A DNA stretch of 64,000 nt from Daphnia pulex. Taxonomy: Eukaryota > Arthropoda > Branchiopoda > Diplostraca > Daphniidae. Positions 43,825 to 54,564 of the stretch are shown piece after piece. A program made the position numbers and the translations under genes. The notes beneath the pieces are model-generated. The model ran no database searches, was not told where the DNA came from, and saw only the letters and a list, made by a program, of their open reading frames with translations. The stretch is from assembly GCF_021134715.1 (NCBI RefSeq), contig NC_060026.1, positions 5,084,001 to 5,148,000 on the forward strand. Direction: 5' to 3'. Within the stretch, counting starts at the first letter, position 1. Every line of letters begins with the position of its first letter.

Positions 43825-44374
43825 TTTTGTATCATGCATCATGAAGAATCTACTCATTTAAGTTTCGTTGGATAAAATCCTTGCGCACAACCTGTGCGGA
43901 CGGAACGTAGTGGTGATGGAAGCAATCTCTTTTCGGCGGACTCTATTTTTTCGTGCCGTTTTTGTGCATGTTAGTTAAATTTCCTTTGATAATACCGATT
44001 TGCGAAAAAACTATTTGTAGGAAAAGGGGTAAAAATGATTTCCATCGTAAGACTCTGTGTTTGCATTTTGGAAACCCGAGATAGTTATCGGTTCAAACTG
44101 GTTCCAGCTGTAGTCGTAATCGACATTCAGACGCAAACATTCGCCTTTTTCTAAACTAACGCTGTTGTATGTTATCCCATTCCCAAAACTTTAGTCTCCT
44201 ATACCTACAGTCGACATTTGTTGAAAAGAAGAAACCAGCCAAAAACATTTCCAGGTTAAGGATACATGAGTATTGAGAGAAATGGATTCCAATGAAATGT
44301 TAATTAATGTCACTAAAACAGTAGTCTGCAGAATTATCCATGAAAATATAACTCTACGTGTGACACTTCTTTTT

Positions 44375-44446
44375 TGATCTCGACGTGATTTGAACACGCA
44401 ACCTCCTGATCTGGAGTCAGGCGCGCTACCGTTGCGCCACGAAATC
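44375..44446 (-). tRNA. tRNA-Trp-CCA: tRNA-Trp(CCA), consensus copy
   Basis: Consensus sequence with the anticodon at 44412-44414. Confidence 0.96.
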
Positions 44447-44726
44447 CTGAGTTATAATTTAATTTATATCATACTAGTTGCGGAAGTGCAGAGTTTTTCA
44501 AGAAGTAGTAGATCCGGTTGTAAAATTGATTATCACCCGATTAAATTTAGTCTTTTGAAAGTTTCAACCTGAGTAGTCAGGGGATTTCTTACTTTCTCAG
44601 TGGATATTTTCATCGCCACAAGCCTTGGTTTCCATACTGAAAGCTGACCGGCTTGGGTGTGGTCGACGGCTACAACAAACGGGACGTCGTCGTTGATATT
44701 CAATCAAAAATCTTTACTATGGTCAA

Positions 44727-44797
44727 GCATCGATGGTTCAGTGGTAGAATGCTCGCCTGCCACGCGGGCGGCCCGGGTTCGATTCCCGGTCGATGCA
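44727..44797 (+). tRNA. tRNA-Gly-GCC: tRNA-Gly(GCC), consensus copy
   Basis: Consensus sequence with the anticodon at 44759-44761. Confidence 0.96.
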
Positions 44798-45346
44798 TTT
44801 TGTATCATGCATCATGTAGAATCTACTCATTTAAGTTTCGTTGGATAAAATCCTTGCGCGCAACCTGTGCGGACGGAACGTAGTGGTGATGGAAGCAATC
44901 TCTTTTCGGCGGACTCTATTTTTTCGTGCCGTTTTTGTGCATGTTAGTTAAATTTCCTTTGATAATACCGATTTGCGAAAAAACTATTTGTAGGAAAAGG
45001 GGTAAAAATGATTTCCATCGTAAGACTCTGTGTTTGCATTTTGGAAACCCGAGATAGTTATCGGTTCAAACTGGTTCCAGCTGTAGTCGTAATCGACATT
45101 CAGACGCAAACATTCGCCTTTTTCTAAACTAACGCTGTTGTATGTTATCCCATTCCCAAAACTTTAGTCTCCTATACCTACAGTCGACATTTGTTGAAAA
45201 GAAGAAACCAGCCAAAAACATTTCCAGGTTAAGGATACATGAGTATTGAGAGAAATGGATTCCAATGAAATGTTAATTAATGTCACTAAAACAGTAGTCT
45301 GCAGAATTATCCATGAAAATATAACTCTACGTGTGACACTTCTTTT

Positions 45347-45418
45347 TTATCTCGACGTGATTTGAACACGCTACCTCCTGATCTGGAGTCAGGCGCGCTA
45401 CCGTTGCGCCACGAAATC
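45347..45418 (-). tRNA. tRNA-Trp-CCA: tRNA-Trp(CCA) with G1-A72
   Basis: Anticodon at 45384-45386. A72 and A48. Confidence 0.78.
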
Positions 45419-45698
45419 CTGAGTTAAAATCTAATTTATATCATACTACTTGCGGAAGTGCAGAGTTTTTCAAGAAGTAGTAGATCCGGTTGTAAAATTG
45501 ATTATCACCCGATTAAATTTAGTCTTTTGAAAGTTTCAGCCTGAGTAGTCAGGGGATTTCTTACTTTCTCAGTGGATATTTTCATCGCCACAAGCCTTGG
45601 TTTCCATACTGAAAGCTGACCGGCTTGGGTGTGGTCGACGGCTACAACAGACGGGACGTCGTCGTTGATATTCGATCAAAAATCTTTAGTATGGTCCA

Positions 45699-45769
45699 GC
45701 ATCGATGGTTCAGTGGTAGAATGCTCGCCTGCCACGCGGGCGGCCCGGGTTCGATTCCTGGTCGATGCA
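45699..45769 (+). tRNA. tRNA-Gly-GCC: tRNA-Gly(GCC)
   Basis: Anticodon at 45731-45733. U63 wobbles with G51. A 9 bp tandem duplication sits in the spacer ~43 bp downstream. Confidence 0.88.
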
Positions 45770-46328
45770 TTTTGTATCATGCATCATGTAGAATCTACTC
45801 ATTTAAGTTTCGTTGGATTCGTTGGATAAAATCCTTGCGCACAACCTGTGCGGACGGAACGTAGTGGTGATGGAAGCAATCTCTTTTCGGCGGACTCTAT
45901 TTTTTCGTGCCGTTTTGGTGCATGTTAGTTAAATTTCCTTTGATAATACCGATTTTTGAAAAAACTATTTGTAGGAAAAGGGGTAAAAATGATTTCCATC
46001 GTAAGACTCTGTGTTTGCATTTTGGAAACCCGAGATAGTTATCGGTTCAAACTGGTTCCAGCTGTAGTCGTAATCGACATTCAGACGCAAACATTCGCCT
46101 TTTTCTAAACTAACGCTGTTGTATGTTATCCCATTCCCAAAACTTTAGTCTCCTATACCTACAGTCGACATTTGTTGAAAAGAAGAAACCAGCCAAAAAC
46201 ATTTCCAGGTTAAGGATACATGAGTATTGAGAGAAATGGATTCCAATGAAATGTTAATTAATGTCACTAAAACAGTAGTCTGCAGAATTATCCATGAAAA
46301 TATAACTCTACGTTTGACACTTCTTTTT

Positions 46329-46400
46329 TTATCTCGACGTGATTTGAACACGCAACCTCCTGATCTGGAGTCAGGCGCGCTACCGTTGCGCCACGAAATC
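46329..46400 (-). tRNA. tRNA-Trp-CCA: tRNA-Trp(CCA) with G1-A72
   Basis: Anticodon at 46366-46368. Consensus except A72. Confidence 0.8.
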
Positions 46401-46680
46401 CTGAGTTATAATTTAATTTATATCATACTAGTTGCGGAAGTGCAGAGTTTTTCAAGAAGTAGTAGATCCGGTTGTAAAATTGATTATCACCCGATTAAAT
46501 TTAGTCTTTTGAAAGTTTCAACCTGAGTAGTCAGGGGATTTCTTACTTTCTCAGTGGATATTTTCATCGCCACAAGCCTTGGTTTCCATACTGAAAGCTG
46601 ACCGGCTTGGGTGTGGTCGACGGCTACAACAAACGGGACGTCGTCGTTGATATTCAATCAAAAATCTTTACTATGGTCAA

Positions 46681-46751
46681 GCATCGATGGTTCAGTGGTA
46701 GAATGCTCGCCTGCCACGCGGGCGGCCCGGGTTCGATTCCCGGTCGATGCA
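46681..46751 (+). tRNA. tRNA-Gly-GCC: tRNA-Gly(GCC), consensus copy
   Basis: Consensus sequence with the anticodon at 46713-46715. Confidence 0.96.
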
Positions 46752-47301
46752 TTTTGTCTCATGCATCATGTAGAATCTACTCATTTAAGTTTCGTTGGAT
46801 AAAATCCTTGCGCACAACCTGTGCGGACGGAACGTAGTGGTGATGGAAGTAATCTCTTTTCGGCGGACTCTATTTTTTCGTGCCATTTTTGTGCATGTTA
46901 GTTAAATTTCCTTTGATAATACCGATTTGCGGAAAAACTATTTGTAGGAAAAGGGGTAAAAATGATTTCCATCGTAAGACTCTGTGTTTGCATTTTGGAA
47001 ACCCGAGATAGTTATCGGTTCAAACTGGTCCCAGCTGTAGTCGTAATCGACATTCAGACGCAAACATTCGCCTTTTTCTAAACTAACGCTGTTGTATGTT
47101 ATCCCATTCCCAAAACTTTAGTCTCCTATACCTACAGTCGACATTTGTTGAAAAGAAGAAACCAGCCAAAAACATTTCCAGGTTAAGGATACATGAGTAT
47201 TGAGAGAAATGGATTCCAATGAAATGTTAATTAATGTCACTAAAACAGTAGTCTGCAGAAGTATCGATGAAAATATAACTCTACGTGTGACACTTCTTTT
47301 T

Positions 47302-47373
47302 TGATCTCGACGTGATTTGAACACGCAACCTCTTGATCTGGAGTCAGGCGCGCTACCGTTGCGCCACGAAATC
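47302..47373 (-). tRNA. tRNA-Trp-CCA: tRNA-Trp(CCA) with A42
   Basis: Anticodon at 47339-47341. A42 faces C28 in the anticodon stem. Confidence 0.65.
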
Positions 47374-47654
47374 CTGAGTTATAATTTAATTTATATCATA
47401 CTACTTGCGGAAGTGCAGAGTTTTTCAAGAAGTAGTAGATCCGGTTGTAAAATTGATTATCACCCGATTAAATTTGGTCTTTTGAAAGTTTCAACCTGAG
47501 TAGTAAGGGGATTTCTTACTTTCTCAGTGGATATTTTCATCGCCACAAGCCTTGGTTTCCATACTGAAAGCTGACCGGCTTGGGTGTGGTCGACGGCTAC
47601 AACAGACGGGACGTCGTCGTTGATATTCAATTCAAAAATATTTAGTATGGTCCA

Positions 47655-47725
47655 GCATCGATGGTTCAGTGGTAGAATGCTCGCCTGCCACGCGGGCGGC
47701 CCGGGTTCGATTCCCGGTCGATGCA
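47655..47725 (+). tRNA. tRNA-Gly-GCC: tRNA-Gly(GCC), consensus copy
   Basis: Consensus sequence with the anticodon at 47687-47689. Confidence 0.96.
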
Positions 47726-48275
47726 TTTTGTATCATGCATCATGTAGAATCTACTCATTTAAGTTTCGTTGGATAAAATCCTTGCGCACAACCTGTGCGG
47801 ACGGAACGTAGTGGTGATGGAAGCAATCTCTTTTCGGCGGACTCTATTTTTTCGTGCCGTTTTTGTGCATGTTAGTTAAATTTCCTTTGATAATACCGAT
47901 TTGCGAAAAAACTATTTGTAGGAAAAGGGGTAAAAATGATTTCCATCGTAAGACTCTGTGTTTGCATTTTGGAAACCCGAGATAGTTATCGGTTCAAACT
48001 GGTTCCAGCTGTAGTCGTAATCGACATTCAGACGCAAACATTCGCCTTTTTCTAAACTAACGCTGTTGTATGTTATCCCATTCCCAAAACTTTAGTCTCC
48101 TATACCTACAGTCGACATTTGTTGAAAAGAAGAAACAAGCCAAAAACATTTCCAGGTTAAGGATACATGAGTATTGAGAGAAATGGATTCCAATGAAATG
48201 TTAATTAATGTCACTAAAACAGTAGTCTGCAGAATTATCCATGAAAATGTAACTCTAAGTGTGACACTTCTTTTT

Positions 48276-48347
48276 TGATCTCGACGTTATTTGAACACGC
48301 AACCTCCTGATCTAGAGTCAGGCGCGCTACCATTGCACCACGAAATC
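48276..48347 (-). tRNA. tRNA-Trp body with anticodon CUA (amber-reading), T stem weakened
   Basis: The loop CTCTAGA carries CTA at 48313-48315, which reads UAG. A61 breaks the conserved 53-61 pair of the T arm. U11-G24 and T17 are shared with the two sister CUA copies. Probably weak or inactive because of A61. Confidence 0.75.
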
Positions 48348-48627
48348 CTGAGTTGTTATCTAATTTTTATCATACTACTTGCGGAAGTGCAGAGTTTTTC
48401 AAGAAGTAGTAGATCCAGTTGTAAAATTGATTATCACCCGATTAAATTAAGTCTTTTGAAAGTTTCAACCTGAGTAGTCAGGGGATTTCTTACTTTCTCA
48501 GTGGATATTTTCATCGCCACAAGTCTTGGTTTCCATACTGAAAGCTGACCGGCTTGGGTGTGGTCGACGGCTACAACAGACGGGACGTCGTCGTTGATAT
48601 TCAATCAAAAATCTTTAGTATGGTCCA

Positions 48628-48698
48628 GCATCGATGGTTCAGTGGTAAAATGCTCCCCTGCCACGCGGGTGGCCTAGGTTCGGTTCTCGAACGATGCA
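48628..48698 (+). pseudogene. tRNA-Gly(GCC)-like, heavily mutated
   Basis: Anticodon GCC remains at 48660-48662, but changes hit the D stem (A22), anticodon stem (C30), both T-stem strands and the acceptor. Same lineage as 50602 and 52548, each in the same unit as a CUA tRNA-Trp. Confidence 0.75.
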
Positions 48699-49212
48699 TT
48701 TTGTATCATGCATCATATAGAATCTACTCATTTAAGTTTCGTTGGATAAAATCCTTGCGCACAACCTGTGCGGACGGAACGTAGTGGTGATGGAAGCAAT
48801 CTCTTTTCGGTGGACTCTATTTTTTCGTGCCGTTTTTGTGCATGTTAGTTAAATTTCCTTTGATAATACCAATTTGCGAAAAAACTATTTGTAGGAAAAG
48901 GGGTAAAAATGATTTCCATCGTAAGACTCTGTGTTTGCATTTTGGAAACCCGAGATAGTTATCGGTTCAAACTGGTTCCAGCTGTAGTCGTAATCGACAT
49001 TCAGACGCAAACATTCGCCTTTTTCTAAACTAACGCTGTTGTATGTTATCCCATTCCCAAAACTTTAGTCTCCTATACCTACAGTCGACATTTGTTGAAA
49101 AGAAGAAACCAGCCAAAAACATTTCCAGGTTAAGGATACATGAGTATTGAGAGAAATGGATTCCAATGAAATGTTAATTAATGTCACTAAAACAGTAGTC
49201 TGCAGAATTATC

Positions 49213-49240
49213 TACTGCTCTATAAACCGCGGGCGTGGTC
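49213..49240. other. 28 bp insertion in the convergent spacer
   Basis: Found only in this unit, between GAATTATC and CATGAAAATA, 36 bp beyond the 3' end of tRNA-Trp. It includes TATAAA and a GC-rich stretch. Origin unknown; it could be filler DNA from break repair. Confidence 0.8.
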
Positions 49241-49276
49241 CATGAAAATATAACTCTACGTGTGACACTTCTTTTT

Positions 49277-49348
49277 TTATCTCGACGTGATTTGAACACG
49301 CAACCTCCTGATCTGGAGTCAGGCGCGCTACCGTTGCGCCACGAAATC
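49277..49348 (-). tRNA. tRNA-Trp-CCA: tRNA-Trp(CCA) with G1-A72
   Basis: Anticodon at 49314-49316. Consensus except A72. The 28 bp spacer insertion separates this gene from part of its downstream flank. Confidence 0.8.
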
Positions 49349-49628
49349 CTGAGTTATTATCTAATTCATATCATACTACTTGCGGAAGTGCAGAGTTTTT
49401 CAAGAAGTAGTAGATCCGGTTGTAAAATTGATTATCACCCGATTAAATTTAGTCTTTTGAAAGTTTCAGCCTGAGTAGTCAGGGGATTTCTTACTTTCTC
49501 AGTGGATATTTTCATCGCCACAAGCCTTGGTTTCCATACTGAAAGCTGACCGGCTTGGGTGTGGTCGACGGCTACAACAGACGGGACGTCGTCGTTGATA
49601 TACGATCAAAAATCTTTAGTTTGGTCCA

Positions 49629-49699
49629 GCATCGATGGTTCAGTGGTAGAATGCTCGCCTGCCACGCGGGCGGCCCGGGTTCGATTCCCGGTCGATGCA
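49629..49699 (+). tRNA. tRNA-Gly-GCC: tRNA-Gly(GCC), consensus copy
   Basis: Consensus sequence with the anticodon at 49661-49663. Confidence 0.96.
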
Positions 49700-50249
49700 T
49701 TTTGTATCATGCATCATGTAGAATCTACTCATTTAAGTTTCGTTGGATAAAATCCTTGCGCACAACCTGTGCGGACGGAACGTAGTGGTGATGGAAGCAA
49801 TCTCTTTTCGGTGGACTCTATTTTTTCGTGCCGTTTTTGTGCATGTTAGTTAAATTTCCTTTGATAATACCGATTTGCGAAAAAACTATTTATAGGAAAA
49901 GGGGTAAAAATGATTTCCATCGTAAGACTCTGTGTTTGCATTTTGGAAACCCGAGATAGTTATCGGTTCAAACTGGTTCCAGCTGTAGTCGTAATCGACA
50001 TTCAGACGCAAACATTCGCCTTTTTCTAAACTAACGCTGTTGTATGTTATCCCATTCCCAAAACTTTAGTCTCCTATACCTACAGTCGACATTTGTTGAA
50101 AAGAAGAAACAAGCCAAAAACATTTCCAGGTTAAGGATACATGAGTATTGAGAGAAATGGATTCCAATGAAATGTTAATTAATGTCACTAAAACAGTAGT
50201 CTGCAGAATTATCCATGAAAATGTAACTCTAAGTGTGACACTTCTTTTT

Positions 50250-50321
50250 TGATCTCGACGTGATTTGAACACGCAACCTCCTGATCTAGAGTCAGGCGCG
50301 CTACCATTGCACCACGAAATC
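50250..50321 (-). tRNA. structurally intact tRNA-Trp body with anticodon CUA (amber suppressor candidate)
   Basis: Anticodon stem-loop CCTGA-CTCTAGA-TCAGG places CTA at 50287-50289, complementary to the stop codon UAG. The only other changes from consensus are T17 in the D loop and U11, which wobbles with G24, so every stem pairs. Both internal promoter boxes, discriminator A and flanks look normal. Suppressors of this form are known from selection in bacteria, where tRNA-Trp(CUA) is charged largely with glutamine. Eukaryotic charging of such a tRNA is uncertain. It could be a neutral mutant in a redundant array or a natural suppressor. Confidence 0.9.
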
Positions 50322-50601
50322 CTGAGTTATTATCTAATTTTTATCATACTACTTGCGGAAGTGCAGAGTTTTTCAAGAAGTAGTAGATCCGGTTGTAAAA
50401 TTGATTATCACCCGATTAAATTAAGTCTTTTGAAAGTTTCAACCTGAGTAGTCAGGGGATTTCTTACTTTCTCAGTGGATATTTTCATCGCCACAAGTCT
50501 TGGTTTCCATACTGAAAGCTGACCGGCTTGGGTGTGGTCGACGGCTACAACAGACGGGACGTCGTCGTTGATATTCAATCAAAAATCTTTAGTATGGTCC
50601 A

Positions 50602-50672
50602 GCATCGATGGTTCAGTGGTAAAATGCTCCCCTGCCACGCGGGTGGCCTAGGTTCGATTCTCGGTCGATGCA
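50602..50672 (+). pseudogene. tRNA-Gly(GCC)-like, mutated (partner of the CUA copy)
   Basis: Anticodon at 50634-50636. A22, C30 facing C40, and a T stem with A51-C63. Likely non-functional. Confidence 0.7.
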
Positions 50673-51222
50673 TTTTGTATCATGCATCATATAGAATCTA
50701 CTCATTTAAGTTTCGTTGGATAAAATCCTTGCGCACAACCTGTGCGGACGGAACGTAGTGGTGATGGAAGCAATCTCTTTTCGGCGGACTCTAATTTTTC
50801 GTGCCGTTTTTGTGCATGTTAGTTAAATTTCCTTTGATAATACCGATTTGCGAAAAAACTATTTGTAGGAAAAGGGGTAAAAATGATTTCCATCGTAAGA
50901 CTCTGTGTTTGCATTTTGGAAACCCGAGATAGTTATCGGTTCAAACTGGTTCCAGCTGGAGTCGTAATCGACATTCAGACGCAAACATTCGCCTTTTTCT
51001 AAACTAACGCTGTTGTATGTTATCCCATTCCCAAAACTTTAGTCTCCTATACCTACAGTCGACATTTGTTGAAAAGAAGAAACCAGCCAAAAACATTTCC
51101 AGGTTAAGGACACATGATTATTGAGAGAAATGGATTCCAATGAAATGTTAATTAATGTCACTAAAACAGTAGTCTGCAGAATTATCCATGAAAATATAAC
51201 TCTACGTGTAACACTTCTTTTT

Positions 51223-51294
51223 TTATCTCGACGTGATTTGAACAAGTAACCTCCTGATCTGGAGTCAGGCGCGCTACCGTTGCGCCACGAAATC
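51223..51294 (-). tRNA. tRNA-Trp-CCA: tRNA-Trp(CCA), weakened
   Basis: Anticodon at 51260-51262. U51 faces C63 and A72 faces G1. A49 pairs with U65. Confidence 0.55.
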
Positions 51295-51574
51295 CTGAGT
51301 TATAATCTAATTTATATCATACTAATTGCGGAAGTGCAGAGTTTTTCAAGAAGTAGTAGATCCGGTTGTAAAATTGATTATCACCCGATTAAATTTAGTC
51401 TTTTGAAAGTTTCAACCTGAGTAGTCAGGGGATTTCTTACTTTCTCAGTGGATATTTTCATCGCCACAAGCCTTGGTTTCCATACTGAAAGCTGACCGGC
51501 TTGGGTGTGGTCGACGGCTACAACAGACGGGACGTCGTCGTTGATATTCAATCAAAAATCTTTAGTATGGTCCA

Positions 51575-51645
51575 GCATCGATGGTTCAGTGGTAGAGTGC
51601 TCGCCTGCCACGCGGGCGGCCCGGGTTCGATTCCCGGTAGATGCA
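51575..51645 (+). tRNA. tRNA-Gly-GCC: tRNA-Gly(GCC), acceptor mismatch
   Basis: Anticodon at 51607-51609. A67 faces G6 in the acceptor stem, and the third base of the D-stem 3' strand is G instead of A. Confidence 0.6.
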
Positions 51646-52195
51646 TTTTGTATCATGCATCATGTAGAATCTACTCATTTAAGTTTCGTTGGATAAAATC
51701 CTTGCGCACAACCTGTGCGGACGGAACGTAGTGGTGATGGAAGCAATCTCTTTTCGGCGGACTTTATTTTTTCGTGCCGTTTTTTTGCATGTTATTTAAA
51801 TTTCCTTTGATAATACCGATTTGCGAAAAAACTATTTGTAGGAAAAGGGGTAAAAATGATTTCCATCGTAAGACTCTGTGTTTGCATTTTGGAAACCCGA
51901 GATAGTTATCGGTTCAAACTGGTTCCAGCTGTAGTCGTAATCGACATTCAGACGCAAACATTCGCCTTTTTCTAAACTAACGCTGTTGTATGTTATCCCA
52001 TTCCCAAAACTTTAGTCTCCTATACCTACAGTCGACATTTGTTGAAAAGAAGAAACCAGCCAAAAACATTTCCAGGTTAAGGATACATGAGTATTGAGAG
52101 AAATGGATTCCAATGAAATGTTAATTAATGTCACTAAAACAGTAGTCTGCAGAATTATCCATGAAAATGTAACTCTAAGTGTGACACTTCTTTTT

Positions 52196-52267
52196 TGATC
52201 TCGACGTGATTTGAACACGCAACCTACTGATCTAGAGTCAGGCGCGCTACCATTGCACCACGAAATC
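52196..52267 (-). tRNA. tRNA-Trp body with anticodon CUA, anticodon stem weakened
   Basis: CTA at 52233-52235, with the same T17 and U11 as the sister copies. U43 faces C27 at the base of the anticodon stem. Confidence 0.75.
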
Positions 52268-52547
52268 CTGAGTTAATATCTAATTTTTATCATACTACTT
52301 GCGGAAGTGCAGAGTTTTTCAAGAAGTAGTAGATCCGGTTGTAAAATTGATTATCACCCGATTAAATTAAGTCTTTTGAAAGTTTCAACCTGAGTAGTCA
52401 GGGGATTTCTTACTTTCTCAGTGGATATTTTCATCGCCACAAGTCTTGGTTTCCATACTGAAAGCTGACCGGCTTGGGTGTGGTCGACGGCTACAACAGA
52501 CGGGACGTCGTCGTTGATATTCAATCAAAAATCTTTAGTATGGTCCA

Positions 52548-52618
52548 GCATCGATGGTTCAGTAGTAAAATTCTCCCCTGCCACGCGGGCGGCCTAGGTT
52601 CGATTCTCGGTCGATGCA
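52548..52618 (+). pseudogene. tRNA-Gly(GCC)-like, heavily mutated
   Basis: Anticodon at 52580-52582. D-loop G18 or G19 is lost, with A22, C30 and T-stem changes. Third member of the decayed lineage linked to CUA. Confidence 0.75.
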
Positions 52619-53168
52619 TTTTGTATCATGCATCATATAGAATCTACTCATTTAAGTTTCGTTGGATAAAATCCTTGCGCACAACCTGTGCGGACGGAAC
52701 GTAGTGGTGATGGAAGCAATCTCTTTTCGGCGGACTCTAATTTTTCGTGCCGTTTTTGTGCATGTTAGTTAAATTTCCTTTGATAATACCGATTTGCGAA
52801 AAAACTATTTGTAGGAAAAGGGGTAAAAATGATTTCCATCGTAAGACTCTGTGTTTGCATTTTGGAAACCCGAGATAGTTATCGGTTCAAACTGGTTCCA
52901 GCTGGAGTCGTAATCGACATTCAGACGCAAACATTCGCCTTTTTCTAAACTAACGCTGTTGTATGTTATCCCATTCCCAAAACTTTAGTCTCCTATACCT
53001 ACAGTCGACATTTGTTGAAAAGAAGAAACCAGCCAAAAACATTTCCAGGTTAAGGATACATGAGTATTGAGAGAAATGGATACCAATGAAATGTTAATTA
53101 ATGTCACTAAAACAGTAGTCTGCAGAATTATCCATGAAAATATAACTCTACGTGTGACACTTCTTTTT

Positions 53169-53240
53169 TGATCTCGACGTGATTTGAACACGCAACCTCC
53201 TGATCTGGAGTCAGGCGTGCTACCGTTGCGCCACGAAATC
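53169..53240 (-). tRNA. tRNA-Trp-CCA: tRNA-Trp(CCA) with A24 only
   Basis: Anticodon CCA at 53206-53208. The single change is G24 to A, giving C11-A24. In E. coli the same position change (G24A) lets tRNA-Trp(CCA) also read UGA. There it makes a U-A pair, here a C-A mismatch, so transfer of that property is only a possibility. Confidence 0.85.
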
Positions 53241-53520
53241 CTGAGTTATAATTTAATTTATATCATACTACTTGCGGAAGTGCAGAGTTTTTCAAGAAGT
53301 ATTAGATCCGGTTGTAAAATTGATTATCACCCGATTAAATTTAGTCTTTTGAAAGATTCAGCCTGAGTAGTAAGCGGATTTCTTACTTTCTCAGTGGATA
53401 CTTTCATCGCCACAAGCCTTGGTTTCCATACTGAAAGCTGACCGGCTTGGGTGTGGTCGACGGCTACAACAGACGGGACGTCGTCGTTGATATTCAATCA
53501 AAAATCTTTACTATGGTCCA

Positions 53521-53591
53521 TCATCGATGGTTCAGTGGTAGAATGCTCGCCTGCAACGCGGGGGGCCCGGGTTCGATTCCCGGTCGATGCA
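53521..53591 (+). tRNA. tRNA-Gly body with anticodon GCA
   Basis: The loop CTGCAAC carries GCA at 53553-53555, the cysteine anticodon (UGC/UGU). G1 is T, which breaks the terminal acceptor pair, and the variable loop is changed. Charging and activity are doubtful. Confidence 0.65.
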
Positions 53592-54141
53592 TTTTATATC
53601 ATGCATCATGTAGAATCTACTCATTTAAGTTTCGTTGGATAAAATCCTTGCGCACAACCTGTGCGGACGGAACGTAGTGGTGATGGAAGCAATCTCTTTT
53701 CGGCGGACTCTATTTTTTCGTGCCGTTTCGGTGCATGTTAGTTAAATTTCCTTTGATAATACCGATTTTTGAAAAAACTATTTGTAGGAAAAGGGGTAAA
53801 AATGATTTCCATCGTAAGACTCTGTGTTTGCATTTTGGAAACCCGAAATAGTTATCGGTTCAAACTGGTTCCAGCTGTAGTCGTAATCGACATTCAGACG
53901 CAAACATTCGCCTTTTTCTAAACTAACGCTGTTGTATGTTATCCCATTCCCAAAACTTTAGTCTCCTATACCTACAGTCGACATTTGTTGAAAAGAAGAA
54001 ACCAGCCAAAAACATTTCCAGGTTAAGGATACATGAGTATTGAGAGAAATGGATTCCAATGAAATGTTAATTAATGTCACTAAAACAGTAGTCTGCAGAA
54101 TTATCCATGAAAATATAACTCTACGTGTGACACTTCTTTTT

Positions 54142-54213
54142 TGATTTCGACGTGATTTGAACACGCAACCTCCTAATCTGGAGTCAGGCGCGCTACCGTT
54201 GCGCCACGAAATC
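54142..54213 (-). tRNA. tRNA-Trp-CCA: tRNA-Trp(CCA)
   Basis: Anticodon at 54179-54181. A69 improves pairing with U4 and U40 wobbles with G30. Foldable. Confidence 0.92.
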
Positions 54214-54493
54214 CTGAGTTATAATTTAATTTATATCATACTACTTGCGGAAGTGCAGAGTTTTTCAAGAAGTAGTAGATCCGGTTGTAAAATTGATTAT
54301 CACCCGATTAAATTTAGTCTTTTGAAAGTTTCAACCTGAGTAGTCAGGGGATTTCTTACTTTCCCAGTGGATATTTTCATCGCCACAAGCCTTGGTTTCC
54401 ATACTGAAAGCTGACCGGCTTGGGTGTGGTCGACGGCTACAACAAACGGGACGTCGTCGTTGATATTCAATCAAAAATCATTACTGTTGTCAA

Positions 54494-54564
54494 GCATCGA
54501 TGGTTCAGTGGTAGAATGTTCGCCAGGCACGCGGGCCGCCCGGGTTCGATTCCCGGTCGATGCA
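54494..54564 (+). pseudogene. tRNA-Gly-like with loop CAGGCAC
   Basis: The bases TGCC of the normal loop read AGGC, so position 33 is A and the triplet at 54526-54528 is GGC (Ala-like). Loss of U33 should prevent normal decoding. The change looks like a 4 bp event, not four point mutations: GGCA is the reverse complement of TGCC. Confidence 0.65.

Noticed and set aside
45812-45829. 9 bp tandem duplication as a functional repeat
   Set aside because: It occurs in a single unit, downstream of the tRNA-Gly terminator, and is best read as slippage.
47460-47726. Minus-strand ORF with RPGIEPGPPAWQ
   Set aside because: This peptide is the antisense translation of tRNA-Gly(GCC), a well-known spurious protein in databases.
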